64,000 nucleotides of DNA, from assembly GCF_000208865.1 (NCBI RefSeq), contig NC_018390.1, positions 3,862,270 through 3,926,269 of the forward strand. The letters are read 5' to 3'. The stretch is from Neospora caninum Liverpool (Eukaryota > Apicomplexa > Conoidasida > Eucoccidiorida > Sarcocystidae). This document shows, piece after piece, positions 1 through 11,723 of the stretch (positions within the stretch are counted from its first letter, which is position 1; every line of letters starts with the position of its first letter). The translations under genes were made by a program, and so were the position numbers. The notes beneath the pieces were generated by a model, which saw only the letters and a program-made list of their open reading frames with translations, made no database searches and was not told where the DNA came from.

Positions 1-353
1 AGCAGATTGCTCACCTGTTGTTTTTTCGCCTCCCTTAGTTGTGTAATCAGTTCCTCATCCGTTTGTTCGGGAATGGGTTTCGGTTCGAGGAGGACGTGGA
101 CGCCCTCGATTTCCAGGCAGACGGGTGCGGAGCCCAGTTTTGACCAGGGGATGGAGAGGCGAATGCGTTTGAGGCGTCCAGACACCACGCGAAAGGGCAA
201 ACCAAAGAGGTCGGAGATTTCAGGCTTTAGCTGCAAATCTTCCAACTCGACGTCTCCACTCCACACTGCGACGCTCAGCTTGTCGCGACTTATCCCCGTA
301 ACATACAAAGCCAGATAGCGACTCAGCAGTCGCTCCACCAGCGCCTCCAGCAT
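1..353 (-). CDS. VPS13: VPS13-family lipid-transfer protein, N-terminal chorein exon (partial)
   Basis: This reads leftward from an ATG at 353-351 and stays open to the window edge (about 117 codons), so it is the 5' end of a larger gene. The translation is a clear chorein N-terminal domain: an amphipathic start (MLEALVERLLSRYLALYV), then the hallmark stretches VWSGDVELEDLQLKPE, LFGLPFRVVSGRL, IRLSIPWSKLGSAPV and EIEGVHVLL. In the family this domain caps a long groove that moves lipids between membranes at contact sites. The start is supported because family members begin with the same M-[LF]-E-x-L-V hydrophobic helix. Upstream (354 to about 1300) the minus strand is pyrimidine-rich, as expected for a 5' UTR, with an (AT)n tract at about 385-408. 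Other chorein proteins such as ATG2 are less likely because of the WSGDV and IPWSKL motifs. The rest of the protein lies outside the window, so which VPS13 paralogue this is cannot be told. Confidence 0.9.
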   Translation of the reverse strand, partial: MLEALVERLLSRYLALYVTGISRDKLSVAVWSGDVELEDLQLKPEISDLFGLPFRVVSGRLKRIRLSIPWSKLGSAPVCLEIEGVHVLLEPKPIPEQTDEELITQLREAKKQQVSNL

Positions 354-3300
354 CGTGGAAGAAAGGGAGAAAACGCGGGGAAGATATATATATATATATA
401 TATATATGGATAGGGTTGTAGAGAAGGCGGGACGCGCACAGAAGCAGAGACGGGGAAGGGGAGGGAAATTGGAAGACAACCACGGAGAGCGCGGCGGGGA
501 GAGGAAGGACGAAATGTTGAGAGGGGGGGAGACGAGAGATCAGGGAGGAGGGAGGCCGCCGGGAGAGGGGAAGGGAGAAGCGGAGAAGAGAGTCTCTCCC
601 TCTACATGTGTGTCTGTGTGTGTTGGCTTCAGGGCGAGGGGAGACTAGGAGCCACGCCAGCGCAACCGAAAGGGCTGAGGCCTGACTCCTCCGATGGTGT
701 GCAAAACACCCACAAAAAACGGGGTGTACATACACCCGAACCGTCGCGGGCGAAGCCGTCGACGCGATCCAGGGGAAAAGCAGACAAAAGAAACTGTGCG
801 CGCTGGGGAAGAAGTGGTGTTTGGGTTCAAGAGCGAGGAGACGGCGAGAAGACCAGGGGAGAAGCGGGCTGAGGCCTCGAGGCCCTACTCTACCGGAGAG
901 AGAGGAGCGGGAGAAAAAACGTTACTCATTCCGTCTTCCGCCCCTGCAGAAAAAAGGTGCCAAGCTCGCCCTCGCCCCCGTCCACCTTCTCTGCTCTGGA
1001 GAAGCTAGAAAAGACACGTGTGCACACATCTTTGTCAAATGCGAAAACGCAGAAAAGAGCGGAAGAGAAGAGGTTGGCAAGACAAAAGGTCCGTGCCCAC
1101 TTTTCTTTTCGACAAAAAGTGTCCTCGCGCTGTCCAAAAGTCTGGCTTTTCACGGCGCGAGGTGAACGCGTGACAGAAACCGCCCGAGTCGGGAGGTTCG
1201 CTGGCCCACGCTTTCCGCGGAGTCTTTCGGAGAAAGACACGAGGTGTGCGTTGCTTTCTCGTCGCTCTGTCTCGGGGAAGTCCATTCCTCACCCGGTAAA
1301 AACGGACTTGCTCGTCTCCAGTTCCGCGCAAGGGCTGCAGCTAGGCGTCCTTCTCAGGTCCCGAAAAGGCGGCAACCGTGGCGAGCGGGGCAGCACATAC
1401 CAAGATCCCCAGCGAACAACATGCACGCGATCTCTCGACCAGCAAAAATAAGATAAGTTACTTCTCACGCTGAGGGGGGGGGGGGGGGGCGAGGCTGCGA
1501 GACACGAGAGTGACGAACACTGCTCTGAGTCACTCGGGGCAAATCACGAGAAGCTTAGCGACGAGCGAAAAGACGTCGCACACACCGTCCCCGAGGCCCA
1601 CGCGCGGCTCTCACGCTCAGCAGCGTGGAAAAACACAGTGTCTCCGGAAAAGATTGTATGCCAGAGAACGCTGTACAGGAAACAAAGACGGAGTCTACGC
1701 GGTCTGGTGCAGGCGGAGAACCGTAAGGGACAGATGGCGTTCAGAGGGGAGAACGACGGCCGAAGCGAACAGTGTATCGGAAACGGAGAGTCCATGCTCC
1801 TTTTCTCGCAGCCGAGAGAAATGCACAGCACTGGCCAACACAGGCGACAAGTCTCTCCGTAAATTTGAGTGTATGTTTGTGGTGCTTCGGGTATTTTCAC
1901 ACGCGTGTGCAATCGGCACATGGCACCGAGCGGGACGTCGATTCATGCAGGTTACCTACAAGGTTCCATGCACCCATGTTTTTCCCCGGCAGAGCGCTGA
2001 AGGACGACGGTCTCGAGTAAACTGAGAGAGCGGCCCGCGTGTGGCAACATAGGCAACATAGAGGCAGGGAAGGAATCGCAATATGTGCTTGCTGTAGTGG
2101 GTGTTTATAGATACCTTTCTATTGGCTGTCTAATAAATAGCATGCAGAATCCCGACTGCTCCGCCAACCTGGAGAAACGCCTCGGACACGACCAACATAG
2201 AACAGAGACGCTCCAGGTTACCGCAGAAAGCACGCGTCCCCAGAGAAACGCGTTTCTCTGCCTCTCTGAGCTGATCGACAGGTGCGACAGTGTGCAACTC
2301 GACAGGCGATTATACGGGTGTGAATCTCGAGAGGAAACTGCGAGTGTCTGTGGGCTGAAAGAAGTGCGAAATTTCTAATCTCCGTCCACCCGCATATGTG
2401 TGCAAACAGTCGCCCCCGTCCAAGGTTCTCCACAGCACACAGAAGAGAGTTTCTCGATTCAAAATCCTCCCTCCGCAAGACCAGAAGTGCAACAGGCACA
2501 TGGAGGAGCCTGCTCTGTACACGCAACATTATTTATCTCGAACTCTGCACATTTAGAAATGTCGATGTGTGCAACTTTTTGTCTTGCTTTCCCTGCACAT
2601 TCTTGGATCGACGCCGCTGCCGTTGAGGGATCCCGTGGTGGGGGTGTAAGAACCCAAGAATTTGTTGATCCGCCCCCCTGGGGCGCCAGCGATCAGTGCC
2701 GTTCCTGCTTCTGTCACGCCATCCGTACACAGTTTTCATATCTAGAGAAAAGCGGCGCTCAACGACATCCCCTCCCTCGGGAAGGTCAGAGGCGTGTCCA
2801 TGGCAGCTTAGCTGTCCCGTTTTCACCTTTACGATACGGGCGCCGAGGGAGCGAGTTTAACGAAAACCGCCTCCCCAAAACGAACAAGCGATGCACGCGC
2901 TCTGCCACCTCCGCGCACCTTAGGAGAGTCCAGTTCCTTCTCAGTGCGTGCCCGTTGATTCATCTGCTCCGGCGCGAACGACAAACGCGCCTTCCACGGA
3001 CACGCACGAACGGCTCAGGTGTATGTACACCCGCCTCTCGGCCAGTTTATATGATATTAATTCGCACATGTAAGAGTCTACGCTTCTTCCGCACGCTTGG
3101 GCCCCTCTCCTCTGATGCAACAGGCTCCCCACTACCTACCCGTGGATGTCCTGTTTGCACCGATAAATATTCGCAGCTACCCAATTTCTACAAACAATTT
3201 AATCTACGTGCATTCGTGAGTGTTTGTGTGCGTAAACAGAGCCTCTGTCTGTATCCCCCAGTGTCGCTTTTTCGCCACTTGGTCGTGTGCAGCCCTGGGG

Positions 3301-4265
3301 ATTTGTCGCTCGTCGCCCTCCAAAGGTCGGCATTTGCTTCTGCAAGGAGGCGATTTCTGTGAGTGCACGCAACGAGGGAAACGGGCCGTGCCCCGCGACA
3401 GTTCGAAAGACGCGGTTCGTGCGCGACGTTTCTCTCTTTCTCTCTCGACATCTGGATCATCCTAAAGTGCTGGGCGACTCGAAAAACCAACTGAGCATCG
3501 CCTCCGCTTTTCCCGGACAAAGGTCCACACGCGGGGTAGCGAGCGCGAAAGCAGCCGGAGCCGCCTTCCGCGAACTCAAGAGCCGCGCCGAAGGCGTCCC
3601 TCGGCATACCGAGGAACTGAGCAGGCGTCGTCTATACAGTGCAAGGAACGGGTGATGTGCGCGCAGCGAGAGAGACGCGAAGTCTGTCGGGAAAAACCAG
3701 GATGGAAACGGAAACGTCCGTGACGGGGACGAGGGCCACACTCCACTGCCGTACGAGGACAAAACGGGAGAAAAAGTTCGCCTGCGAAGAACAATCAAAC
3801 CCAGGAAGGTGTGAGACTCGCGAGTGCGCCGCGTTGCAGCCGCCAAAGAGGGGCGTTCCGCCCCAGAAACACGCGACCGCGATTTTCAGGCCCTTCGCCT
3901 CCACGAGCAACATTCCGCACGGTCGCTCCGCGGTCCTTCGGCACACAGAGCGTCAGAGAGCCGCCGTGAACGACTCCTCGCCAGCGACTCGTCTTCCCTT
4001 CGCTGCCTCTTCCACGCTTCGTCTCCCTTCTCGTGTTCGCCTTCTCGCGATCTTCCGCTGTTCTTCCGTTCTGTCCTGCCGCCCTCGGGGAGCTGCCTCA
4101 AAAAACTCGGCCCAGGCCGGACTTCTCCCTCTCGCGACAACGCTCACATCCGACGCAGCAAGCGTCTCACAGGCCGCCGCTCTTCCCCTCTCTCTGTCTC
4201 TCTTTTTGGTTCGCGCTTCCCTCTCTTTGCCCTGTGCCTGCCGGAAACGTCTTCTGACGGTCGCC
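354..4265. other. Intergenic region between VPS13 and RER1
   Basis: No gene is supported in these 3.9 kb. The part next to VPS13 is purine-rich on plus (pyrimidine-rich on minus), consistent with a 5' UTR or promoter for that minus-strand gene. There is an (AT)n tract at about 385-408 and a 16-nt G run at 1474-1489. The part next to 4265 is presumably the RER1 3' UTR. All ORFs here are short, unconserved in appearance and lack partner exons. Confidence 0.6.
1474..1489. repeat. 16-nt G run in intergenic DNA
   Basis: An uninterrupted G16 tract between VPS13 and RER1. Confidence 0.95.
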
Positions 4266-4961
4266 TCATCGGAGAACGTAGGGCGTGGTGAGGTGGTCCT
4301 GGCCCATGGAGACGGCGGAGGAGACGCCTTCCGCCGCCTGCGTGCCCAGGCGCCAGCCGTGCGAACCTTGCTCCTTGCAGCTGCGATCTGCGCCCGCCTT
4401 GCCGCGCGTGATGTCTCCGTAGGTTTGTTTCCCCCAGGAGAAGGGTAAGTACTTGTACTTGATCATGCGCTTGATTTGCTGCTTCATGGTGAGGACGAAG
4501 AGCAGAATGAAGTAGATGAGGAGGATCGGCCAGAAGACAGGCAAGTCGAAGACGGGGAAGAACGTGAGGGCGATCGAGATCACGACGGCGCGAGAGCCGG
4601 CTTGCCAGCACTTGAACTCGGGAAGTTGCCGCTGGAAGGGCCGATACTCCTCGGTCTCGCGCACCGGCAGGACGAACTCGTCAGTCTCCGGGTCAATCTG
4701 GGGAGAGATGAATCCAATCAGCAGATTCAGCAGGTAGATCCCGAGGCCGTACGTCACCACGAAGAAGCCGGCGAGGAGATACACCCGGAGGACGTACAGC
4801 GCCAGGAGCGCGAAGAAAACCAGCCACCGCGTCTTCGGATACAAAGTCGTCGCGTCGAGATACGACGAGGCGAGGCGCGTCAGGGAACGCGCGAGACGTG
4901 ACGAAAAGGGCGAAGACACCAGATCGTCCTGTGCAGACAGCGAGGGCGTGGCCGCCATCAT
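4266..4961 (-). CDS. RER1: RER1-family Golgi-to-ER retrieval receptor
   Basis: A single uninterrupted ORF of 231 aa. RER1 is a four-span membrane protein of the early Golgi that returns escaped ER membrane proteins in COPI vesicles. Two hydrophobic hairpins are visible: residues about 46-86, containing YLLNLLIGFISPQIDP, and about 123-158. Family signatures are EEYRPFQRQLPEFKCW (about 104-119), LPVFWPILLIYFILLF (140-155) and the basic tail KRMIKYKYLPF (164-174). Two consecutive ATGs start the ORF (4961 and 4958); either could be used. The C-terminal tail after residue 180 is longer than in yeast (188 aa total there) and shows no retrieval motif I recognise. Having no intron is unusual among its neighbours. 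It lies in the same orientation as VPS13 and the V-ATPase subunit but is 3.7-3.9 kb from each, so it is an independent gene. Confidence 0.95.
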   Translation of the reverse strand: MMAATPSLSAQDDLVSSPFSSRLARSLTRLASSYLDATTLYPKTRWLVFFALLALYVLRVYLLAGFFVVTYGLGIYLLNLLIGFISPQIDPETDEFVLPVRETEEYRPFQRQLPEFKCWQAGSRAVVISIALTFFPVFDLPVFWPILLIYFILLFVLTMKQQIKRMIKYKYLPFSWGKQTYGDITRGKAGADRSCKEQGSHGWRLGTQAAEGVSSAVSMGQDHLTTPYVLR

Positions 4962-7204
4962 CTTGACAAACGCAGAGAGCGGGACGGAACGCGGCAGATG
5001 CAGCAGACGGCAAACCCACGCCGTGACACAAACAGGAAAAAGAGAAAAACAAGGGAAATATATATATTTATATATTCATATATATTTATATAGGTACAGG
5101 GCCCTGACAGGATTGGCGGACAGGCAGTGAAGATGAGGGAAGCGGATGGGAGGCGAAGCAGAAGACAGAAACAGAACGAAAGACTCAAGAAGTCAGCGCG
5201 AGAAAGGCGGAGCCGGGAAGGAAAGAGGAAGAAGGCACATCACTAAAAGAGCCTGGGCTGCTAATGAGGATCCGAGAGACAGCGACAAACAACTATATCG
5301 TGTTCGAGAAAAAAACCAAAAAGGCTGAGGCGCAGCACAAAAGTACTCACGCGGCTTGAAAAGCAAATCTCACTTCAAAAGGCTGTTTCCAGATTTCGAC
5401 AGGGATATATGGAGATCGACGTGATATCTCTTTAGATGTTCATGTAAATATGTCTGCTCAGAAGTGTGCACGCATATAGACAGGTATCCTGTTACCTCCC
5501 CGGAAAGAAGGTATCACGAACGTCCATGCATGCGCTTAGGCAAAAGGCATGAATGCAATTGCGTAGTGCCGTCTGTGAGGATTTGGGCTTCTGTGTGTGG
5601 CGGTGACAGAGAAAGGGGGAAAAGCGCCCTTCTTGGCAAGCGACCATTCGTGGACCATTTGCCGTCCAGGAAGAGGCGGGGGAAGACAAACGAAGGAAAG
5701 AACAACCTCCGAGAACAGGGACGAAGCGACAAGGAAGATTCGCTAGGAACGGTGCAACGGCGCAGTTCGCTCTACTCACGAATTTTGATTTTTATCTGGG
5801 CAAAAATAAAAGGCACCTGACAGAATACACGTCAAATTTGTGTGGTTTCCACATAAACATTCACCCCGGTTTAGACTGAACAGGCACATCGAGAACAGCT
5901 ACACATGGAGTTCTTTTCCCCTCCGGCTCAGTGTACCTGCAGTAGACTACGCGACGACAGACGGACGGCTGAGATGAGCACGGCGCACTCGGCGTCAGCG
6001 CGTAGCGCTTTTGCGGAGAAAACTGGAGCCGCGCGAGGCAAAGAAGAAAGAAGAGACAGCAAAAGTGTAGGAGAGAGTGGCGCTTGACGGCATATGCCGA
6101 GAGTTTCCCAGCGGAAGACAGAGTGAGAGGGAGACAAAGATGGGACGGCGTCCACGGGGAGAGAAGAAAAACGAGAAAGGGGGGACACGGACGGCGAGAA
6201 GATGGGAACCAGAGAAAAGTAGAGAGACGGTCTTTTGAGATGACAAAGCGAGTGCTCTCGCGCGGCTGTCTGCGTTTTCTGTCCTTCCCCAAAACAATTC
6301 TGGAAGGGGACGACGAGGGGGTCGGGGCCAGGAGAGACAGGTGGAGAGCGAAGCGGAGAGAAGAGAGTCGCAAAAAACGAGTGAATGCGCTCCACGAGAC
6401 AAAAAAGGAAACGGAAGAAAGTGCTTGCGACGGAAAGAATGTGAACGAGAGGCGACAGTTTCTGGCTTCTTTGCCGCGGGAAACAATCAGCTGGACCGCC
6501 GCCAAGAAAAACGGCATGCGCTGTTCAGCGAGACACGGGTGTCGTGACCAGGCGCGCCGATCCCCCAGTGTATGTACGCCTGAAATCGGTTGACACACGC
6601 GCGGAAAACAGTGAGCGGCGAGACTGCAGCGCGTGGTGAGGCACAAAACAGAGAAGGCGAGAACGAACGAGACGAGGAGGAAACAGAGAAGAAAAGAAAA
6701 AAGAACGGCTGAGAGAAGAAGAGATGGAGAAGAGAGCGGTAGCCCTCCCGGTGCTTCTCCATATAGAGAGATCACAGCGCAGGTGATGCGCATTGCACGT
6801 GTCACTGCGACAGATGATTTGGTCAGGTACACGTTAACGGCAGAAGGCAAAAAGGGAAGAAGAGAAATGGCGTCGCTCCCTCTCTGCGAAAAACCGAGGA
6901 ATTCTTCCACTTTTGTCGTGTTTTTCGTCCCACCCTGCTCTTTTCACCACAACAGCCGCTATACAACGGCCAAAACATTCTCGAGAAACAAGAGGTATCA
7001 ACCAGTTCCTCTCATCAGCTTGCCCCAGCGCGTTTCACCGTTACGCTTTATTGCTCTACGCCCCGCCACTCTCTCTGCTCTCGTTCCTCGCCCCTGGGGT
7101 GGATCATTTGTACGCTCCCTAAAATATGTTTTCTTTCTTTCCTCATCTCCATCCTTTGCTTTGTAGCTTTCTGGTCGTCGCCTCTCTCTCACGGCGTCCC
7201 TACA

Positions 7205-7245
<41 letters not shown>

Positions 7246-8659
7246 TATACGTGTATATATATGTATGTATTTAATTGCAAACATATATGTATATACGTGC
7301 CTGTTTGTATATGTATACGTATATATATATATATATATATGCAGGTATCAAAACTTCCCCATGTGTAGAGGCGTACATGTAACTTTGTATAACGACAAAA
7401 ATGTTATTATGATTGCCAGCATGCTTTTGTGTGGCATGCGTCATCTGCTTCTTTTGCTGAGCGCTCCGCTCGGGCTGTCCACGGCTGCATAGAGAGGACA
7501 CCTCGTCGCAGAAAGCCGCCTCTTTCTCTCCTTGTCTTTCCTGACAAAAGATGAGACAGAGCGGTACTGCCGCGCCTCACGTCTGTGTTTTCGACAGAGA
7601 CGCTGTTTCGATTGTGGATATGGGCATTCTTCTAGGACGAGTAAATGGGCAGAACCGAGAGTTTTGTATCGGGTTATATTCCGCCTCTCAGTTTTGTAGA
7701 CGTATGTGTAAATGTAGTTCCCTAAAAGGCAGAAATGCAGTGCCGCAGTGGCGCCCAGCAAGATCGGTGTGTGCGCTGGCGTGTCGAATTGTGCATACTC
7801 ATTCCTCGTTTCCTAAGAACACGAAGGAAAGGAGGGGGAAACGCGAGAAGACGAAAAGAGCAACGCAGGACAAGAAGAGAGAAAGAAGACAGGGATAAAT
7901 TTTATCTGGAGAGACACGAAACGACGTGTGCGAAGGAAACACAGAAACAGGTCGAGGGACACGAGAGAGTACCAGGAAGAAGCACGGAAAAACCAGCGCT
8001 CATGAAAGACTCCTAACGGACGAAGAAATTGGAACAAGTGAGAATCGTTCCATGTGGCGGAGTGGACTTTTGATTTGCTCACAAATTCAAGTGGAGGGGC
8101 GTGGCGCGTGAACCCGGCGCGAAGTTAGGCAAGAATCGGACCGAGATCCGCGCAGGGAGCAAAGCAGCAGGCGCTTTTTCACCGGAGAACGAAAAGGGAG
8201 ACGAGAGAAGCTTCGCATTCGCGCGGATTCCTCTCTCATCACAGAGATGTGCCTGTGTGCCACGACCACCCCGATACTCCCCAGGGACCGCAGGCAGCCT
8301 TCATTCGAGGAAGGCCCCGGAGGAAGCGTTTCCGAGGCTGCTTCAAGCACAGAGCGTTTCTACCGTATGGACAGAACAAAAAGTGTTTCGACACATTGCA
8401 AGGAAACTGGATTTCACTCTTTCGCCTTGGGAAATGGGAACAGCGACGGGGCGCGTTACCGTTTTTTTCGCCGATTCCGTTTTCTCTTCGCGTCGGGGGT
8501 TTCCCGTCCGCTTACCTTTCTTCCTGCTCTTCTCCCTTCGGAAAGTTGGCACTCGTTCCTCGTCTGCTGTTTCCTTCTTCTCTGCTCCGACAACGCAGTG
8601 CGCGTACCCGTTGCTCCTTTGCGCTTCCCCTCTTCTTCGTTTTCCCGCGTCGCTTTCGT
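4962..8659. other. Intergenic region between RER1 and V-ATPase c''
   Basis: Much of 5140-6750 is purine-rich on plus, so pyrimidine-rich in the minus-strand sense of RER1, consistent with a long 5' UTR. (AT)-rich microsatellites lie at about 5058-5094, 7206-7242 and 7318-7340. Several ORFs occur, the largest a 349-codon minus-strand frame at 5861-6910 opening with GTG. None shows a domain, a proper start with splice partners, or balanced composition. The right end should hold the V-ATPase c'' 3' UTR. Confidence 0.5.
7206..7340. repeat. Compound (TA)n / TATG-rich microsatellite
   Basis: Two pure TA tracts (7206-7242 and about 7318-7340) separated by TATGTA-rich sequence, in the RER1 to V-ATPase intergenic region. 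Confidence 0.85.
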
Positions 8660-11600
8660 CTAAATCAGCGAGACGTTGTCCACTTTATCAAACTTTCCCT
8701 TGTTGGACTGCAAGATGCCCACAATCACCCCGAAGAGGCCTGTGAAGAAACGCGCACGCGCAACACCAAAGGAAGGTGAAAGACCCAGAAAACAGGGAGG
8801 AAGACTGCAACGGACAGATTCTTTGAAGCGAAGGGCTCTTCAACAGGGAGAGATGTCCAAGAAGACGATTGCCACTGGCGGATTCTTTACACAGAGACAG
8901 CCCCAGCGTGCGACTGGACGAAGACTCTCCATGACAACTTGGGCGCTACCCCATGACAGGCGTCTCCCCCCGTCTTTCGTAGAGGACATCCTAATGGAGG
9001 AAGGCGACAGAGACAACTCGACAACGACAGAGGGAACACTTGCGAAAAACAGGAGAACAGAGTCACACAGACGCGAGGTAGAAGGGCGCCAACAAAGAAA
9101 GAGTCGATCACAGCTCTGCACCCTCACCAGATAGAGAAACCAGGAAGAGAGGAAAGCACTGAGGGCTCCTCTCACTCTCCAACAGCACAGAAAAGGAACG
9201 ATCGTAGGACCAAACGCCTTTCATACCCAAATGCCAATGCACGGCTCTCTACAGATATGCAGCACAACGTCCATGTACAGAAAAATGTACGTATGCACAC
9301 AGATCTAGGGCAGTATGGTTACCGGCCTATTCATTTCTCCAACAGCAATACATATATAAATAAATATATATATATATATATTTGTGAACGTATGGCGGGG
9401 AAGTGCAGGAATGTTGGTGAACGCAGTTGATTCGCTTCGAGAGACACACGCTTCTTGCCAAAGTTTTCGATTCCCTGAAACGGATGAGCTCTGCCTACCA
9501 AGGGCCGAAGCAAAGATTTCCACGACAAGCATCTTCACAAACAGCTCTGGCCGCTGTGCGTCGCCGAGAGCCGCGCCGCTGCCCGAGACGCCGACGCTGA
9601 TTCTGAAAAGAAGAAAGGAGAGGGGAAGAGCTCGGTTGAACAAACAAGCGCGCAAAGTGAGGAGGACTGCAGAAACAAGCTCAAGAGCAACGAAAAAACC
9701 AGGAGGGGAAGGAAAAGGGAGGCAGAACAAAGCGCGCATCAAGCACGGCGCGTTCTCGTTGGGGAAGAGCTCGTTTTCACCGCGGCTCTCGAAGAGGGAA
9801 GAAAACAAGAGAAAAAGACAGCAGAAAGCAGAGGGAAGACGAGTAGGAGAAGAAAAGGAAGATGAGAGAAGAGACACGCGGAGAGAGAAACGGAGAAGGC
9901 AGAACAAGAAAAGGACCGGGATGGGAGATAAAAAGAAAGGAAACACAAGAAGAAAAACGAAGGCGAGTTTCGTCTTACCCGCAAAACAGATTCGACAGAC
10001 CAACAGTGAGACCACAGCAGAAGAGAGCCCATCCGGCGACCACGGCTTGGTTTTGCCAGTCCTGAAAAGAAGAATATCACCAAACAGGCTAGGACGCTAG
10101 AAGAGACAAAGGAAAAACAGAACACACGAAGCATGCGAAGCGACGAAACGACCGAGCGCGTCCCGAAAAAAGCGAGGACGAAGGTAGAATACACAATTTG
10201 AGACGCCCCTCGAAAGAAAAGAGAACCTCAGAAAGGGAAACGTTTTTTCAAATATACGCTGAAAACCACTATACTTAATCTTAATGCACTTAACAAGGTG
10301 GTCAAAAAAAACACCAGAGAAAGAGAGCTTTGCATTCTCGCCGTTCGACTGACATTCAATTTCCCAGTAATCGCCGAGAAGTTCGGTGGCGCATTGTCCA
10401 ACTGGCCTGTACATTCACATTCACACAAAACAGAAGACGCGGAAGCAAATGACAAACAAACGAGAAACAAATACGCAGAAGTGCCAAAAATGGACATACA
10501 CTTCTACACAAGAGTATGCACCCAACATATATACATCTACCTATATATATATATATACAAATACAGATATATATACATATATACATATATATATATAATA
10601 TATTTATATGTATCTGTGTAGTCACAGCCATAGATATCGAATGGTATCTCTATGAATATGTGTCCCTACACGGAACCACTCAAATATGCATGTATGTATC
10701 TATAAATGCCTAGATATATCCGTGTAAATCATTATTCATAAAGATACGTAAATATGCTTGGGAGACAAGGGAAAGCCGCATGGAGGTTCTTTTGTTCTCT
10801 CTGTGCACGTAGAGGGGACATACCTGAAATGATGATCGCTATGATGACACCGTAGATGGCGACAGCTTCACAGAAGATAACCGAGACGAGGTTCTTGGAC
10901 CGAATGCGAGGCGCTCTCACCGCCGCTCCGCATATACTGCTTCCGCAGATGGAAATTCCCCTAAGAAACAACGGGAAAACCCCTCCAGATTCTCCATACA
11001 CAAACCGTTCACAGCTCCGAATACACACGTATACATCGAGTTTTATCCATCAAAAGCTCTTTATCAATACCTATGTATCAGCATCTATATACGTACATGC
11101 ATGCACGTGTTATATATTATATGTTCGCACACGCTGGCTGCATGTGTGTGGGTGAGAGGAGAGTGCACAGGTGTTTCTCTCTCGCGCTAAGAAGAGAAAC
11201 ACAATTAACGGGCTGCTGATGCATGCGACGGGGAGACGCTCCTTTCGGGGACAATCTGAGAGCATTGCCTCCACAGAGGCTGGCAGCGAAGCCTCAGGAA
11301 AACATCCGCGACCGCCTTCATGGGTCCCACCTCATCTCCTGAAATTTCAGTGTAAATGTTACATGCAGATATATGTAGACATATAGATGGATATTTACAC
11401 CTACATATACATATACATATATATACATATATATATACATGTTTATATACATACATATATCTTTACAAGTATGTAACTATAGGTGCACGTTTGCGCAACG
11501 AGATAATCGAGAGCGTAGAGTATGCATGTAACGAGTCTCCCGCGAGACGTTGCGTCTCAATTTACCAGGCAGCCCCGACGACGGAGAGGCCGAGAGAGAA

Positions 11601-11723
11601 GGCGAGCCCGTAGGCGACAGCATTCATGGGCCCCATTTCGCTGATCAAGTCCGCCCACGAGGTGTAGCGACTCTGAGAAGTCGCGCCCACGGACTTCAGC
11701 CCGTTCAGCACTGGCACCGTCAT
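8660..11723 (-). CDS. VMA16: V-type H+-ATPase proteolipid subunit c'' (21 kDa)
   Basis: Six exons on minus: 11723-11566, 10960-10824, 10406-10354, 10061-9979, 9602-9499 and 8739-8660. All have GT donors and AG acceptors, and phases close to give 204 aa. Subunit c'' sits in the membrane rotor ring of the V-ATPase and carries protons across vacuolar, acidocalcisome-type or plasma membranes. Evidence includes [14 protein letters not shown] (54-67), the proton-carrying helix [13 protein letters not shown] with Glu about 84, [12 protein letters not shown] (about 133-144), [20 protein letters not shown] and a second membrane Glu at about 172 in [18 protein letters not shown]. The third exon has only 53 nt; it was found because its phase is needed to join exons 2 and 4, and it encodes the variable loop ending [12 protein letters not shown]. 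The Glu-84 region and the C-terminal [10 protein letters not shown] separate c'' from the smaller c subunit. Confidence 0.95.
9350..9381. repeat. (TA)n microsatellite in V-ATPase c'' intron 5
   Basis: AT-rich simple repeat in the last intron (8740-9498). A similar but interrupted TA/CATA tract lies at about 10525-10605 in intron 2 and another at about 11395-11460 in intron 1. Confidence 0.8.

Noticed and set aside
5861..6910. 349-codon minus-strand ORF with a hydrophobic stretch
   Set aside because: It opens with GTG rather than ATG, lies in pyrimidine-biased sequence that keeps frames open, has no domain and no splice or context support; more likely the RER1 upstream region.
8101..8779. Plus-strand ORFs of 138-214 codons
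   Set aside because: They overlap the antisense of the last V-ATPase exon and its 3' region; the longest lacks an ATG and none shows a domain.
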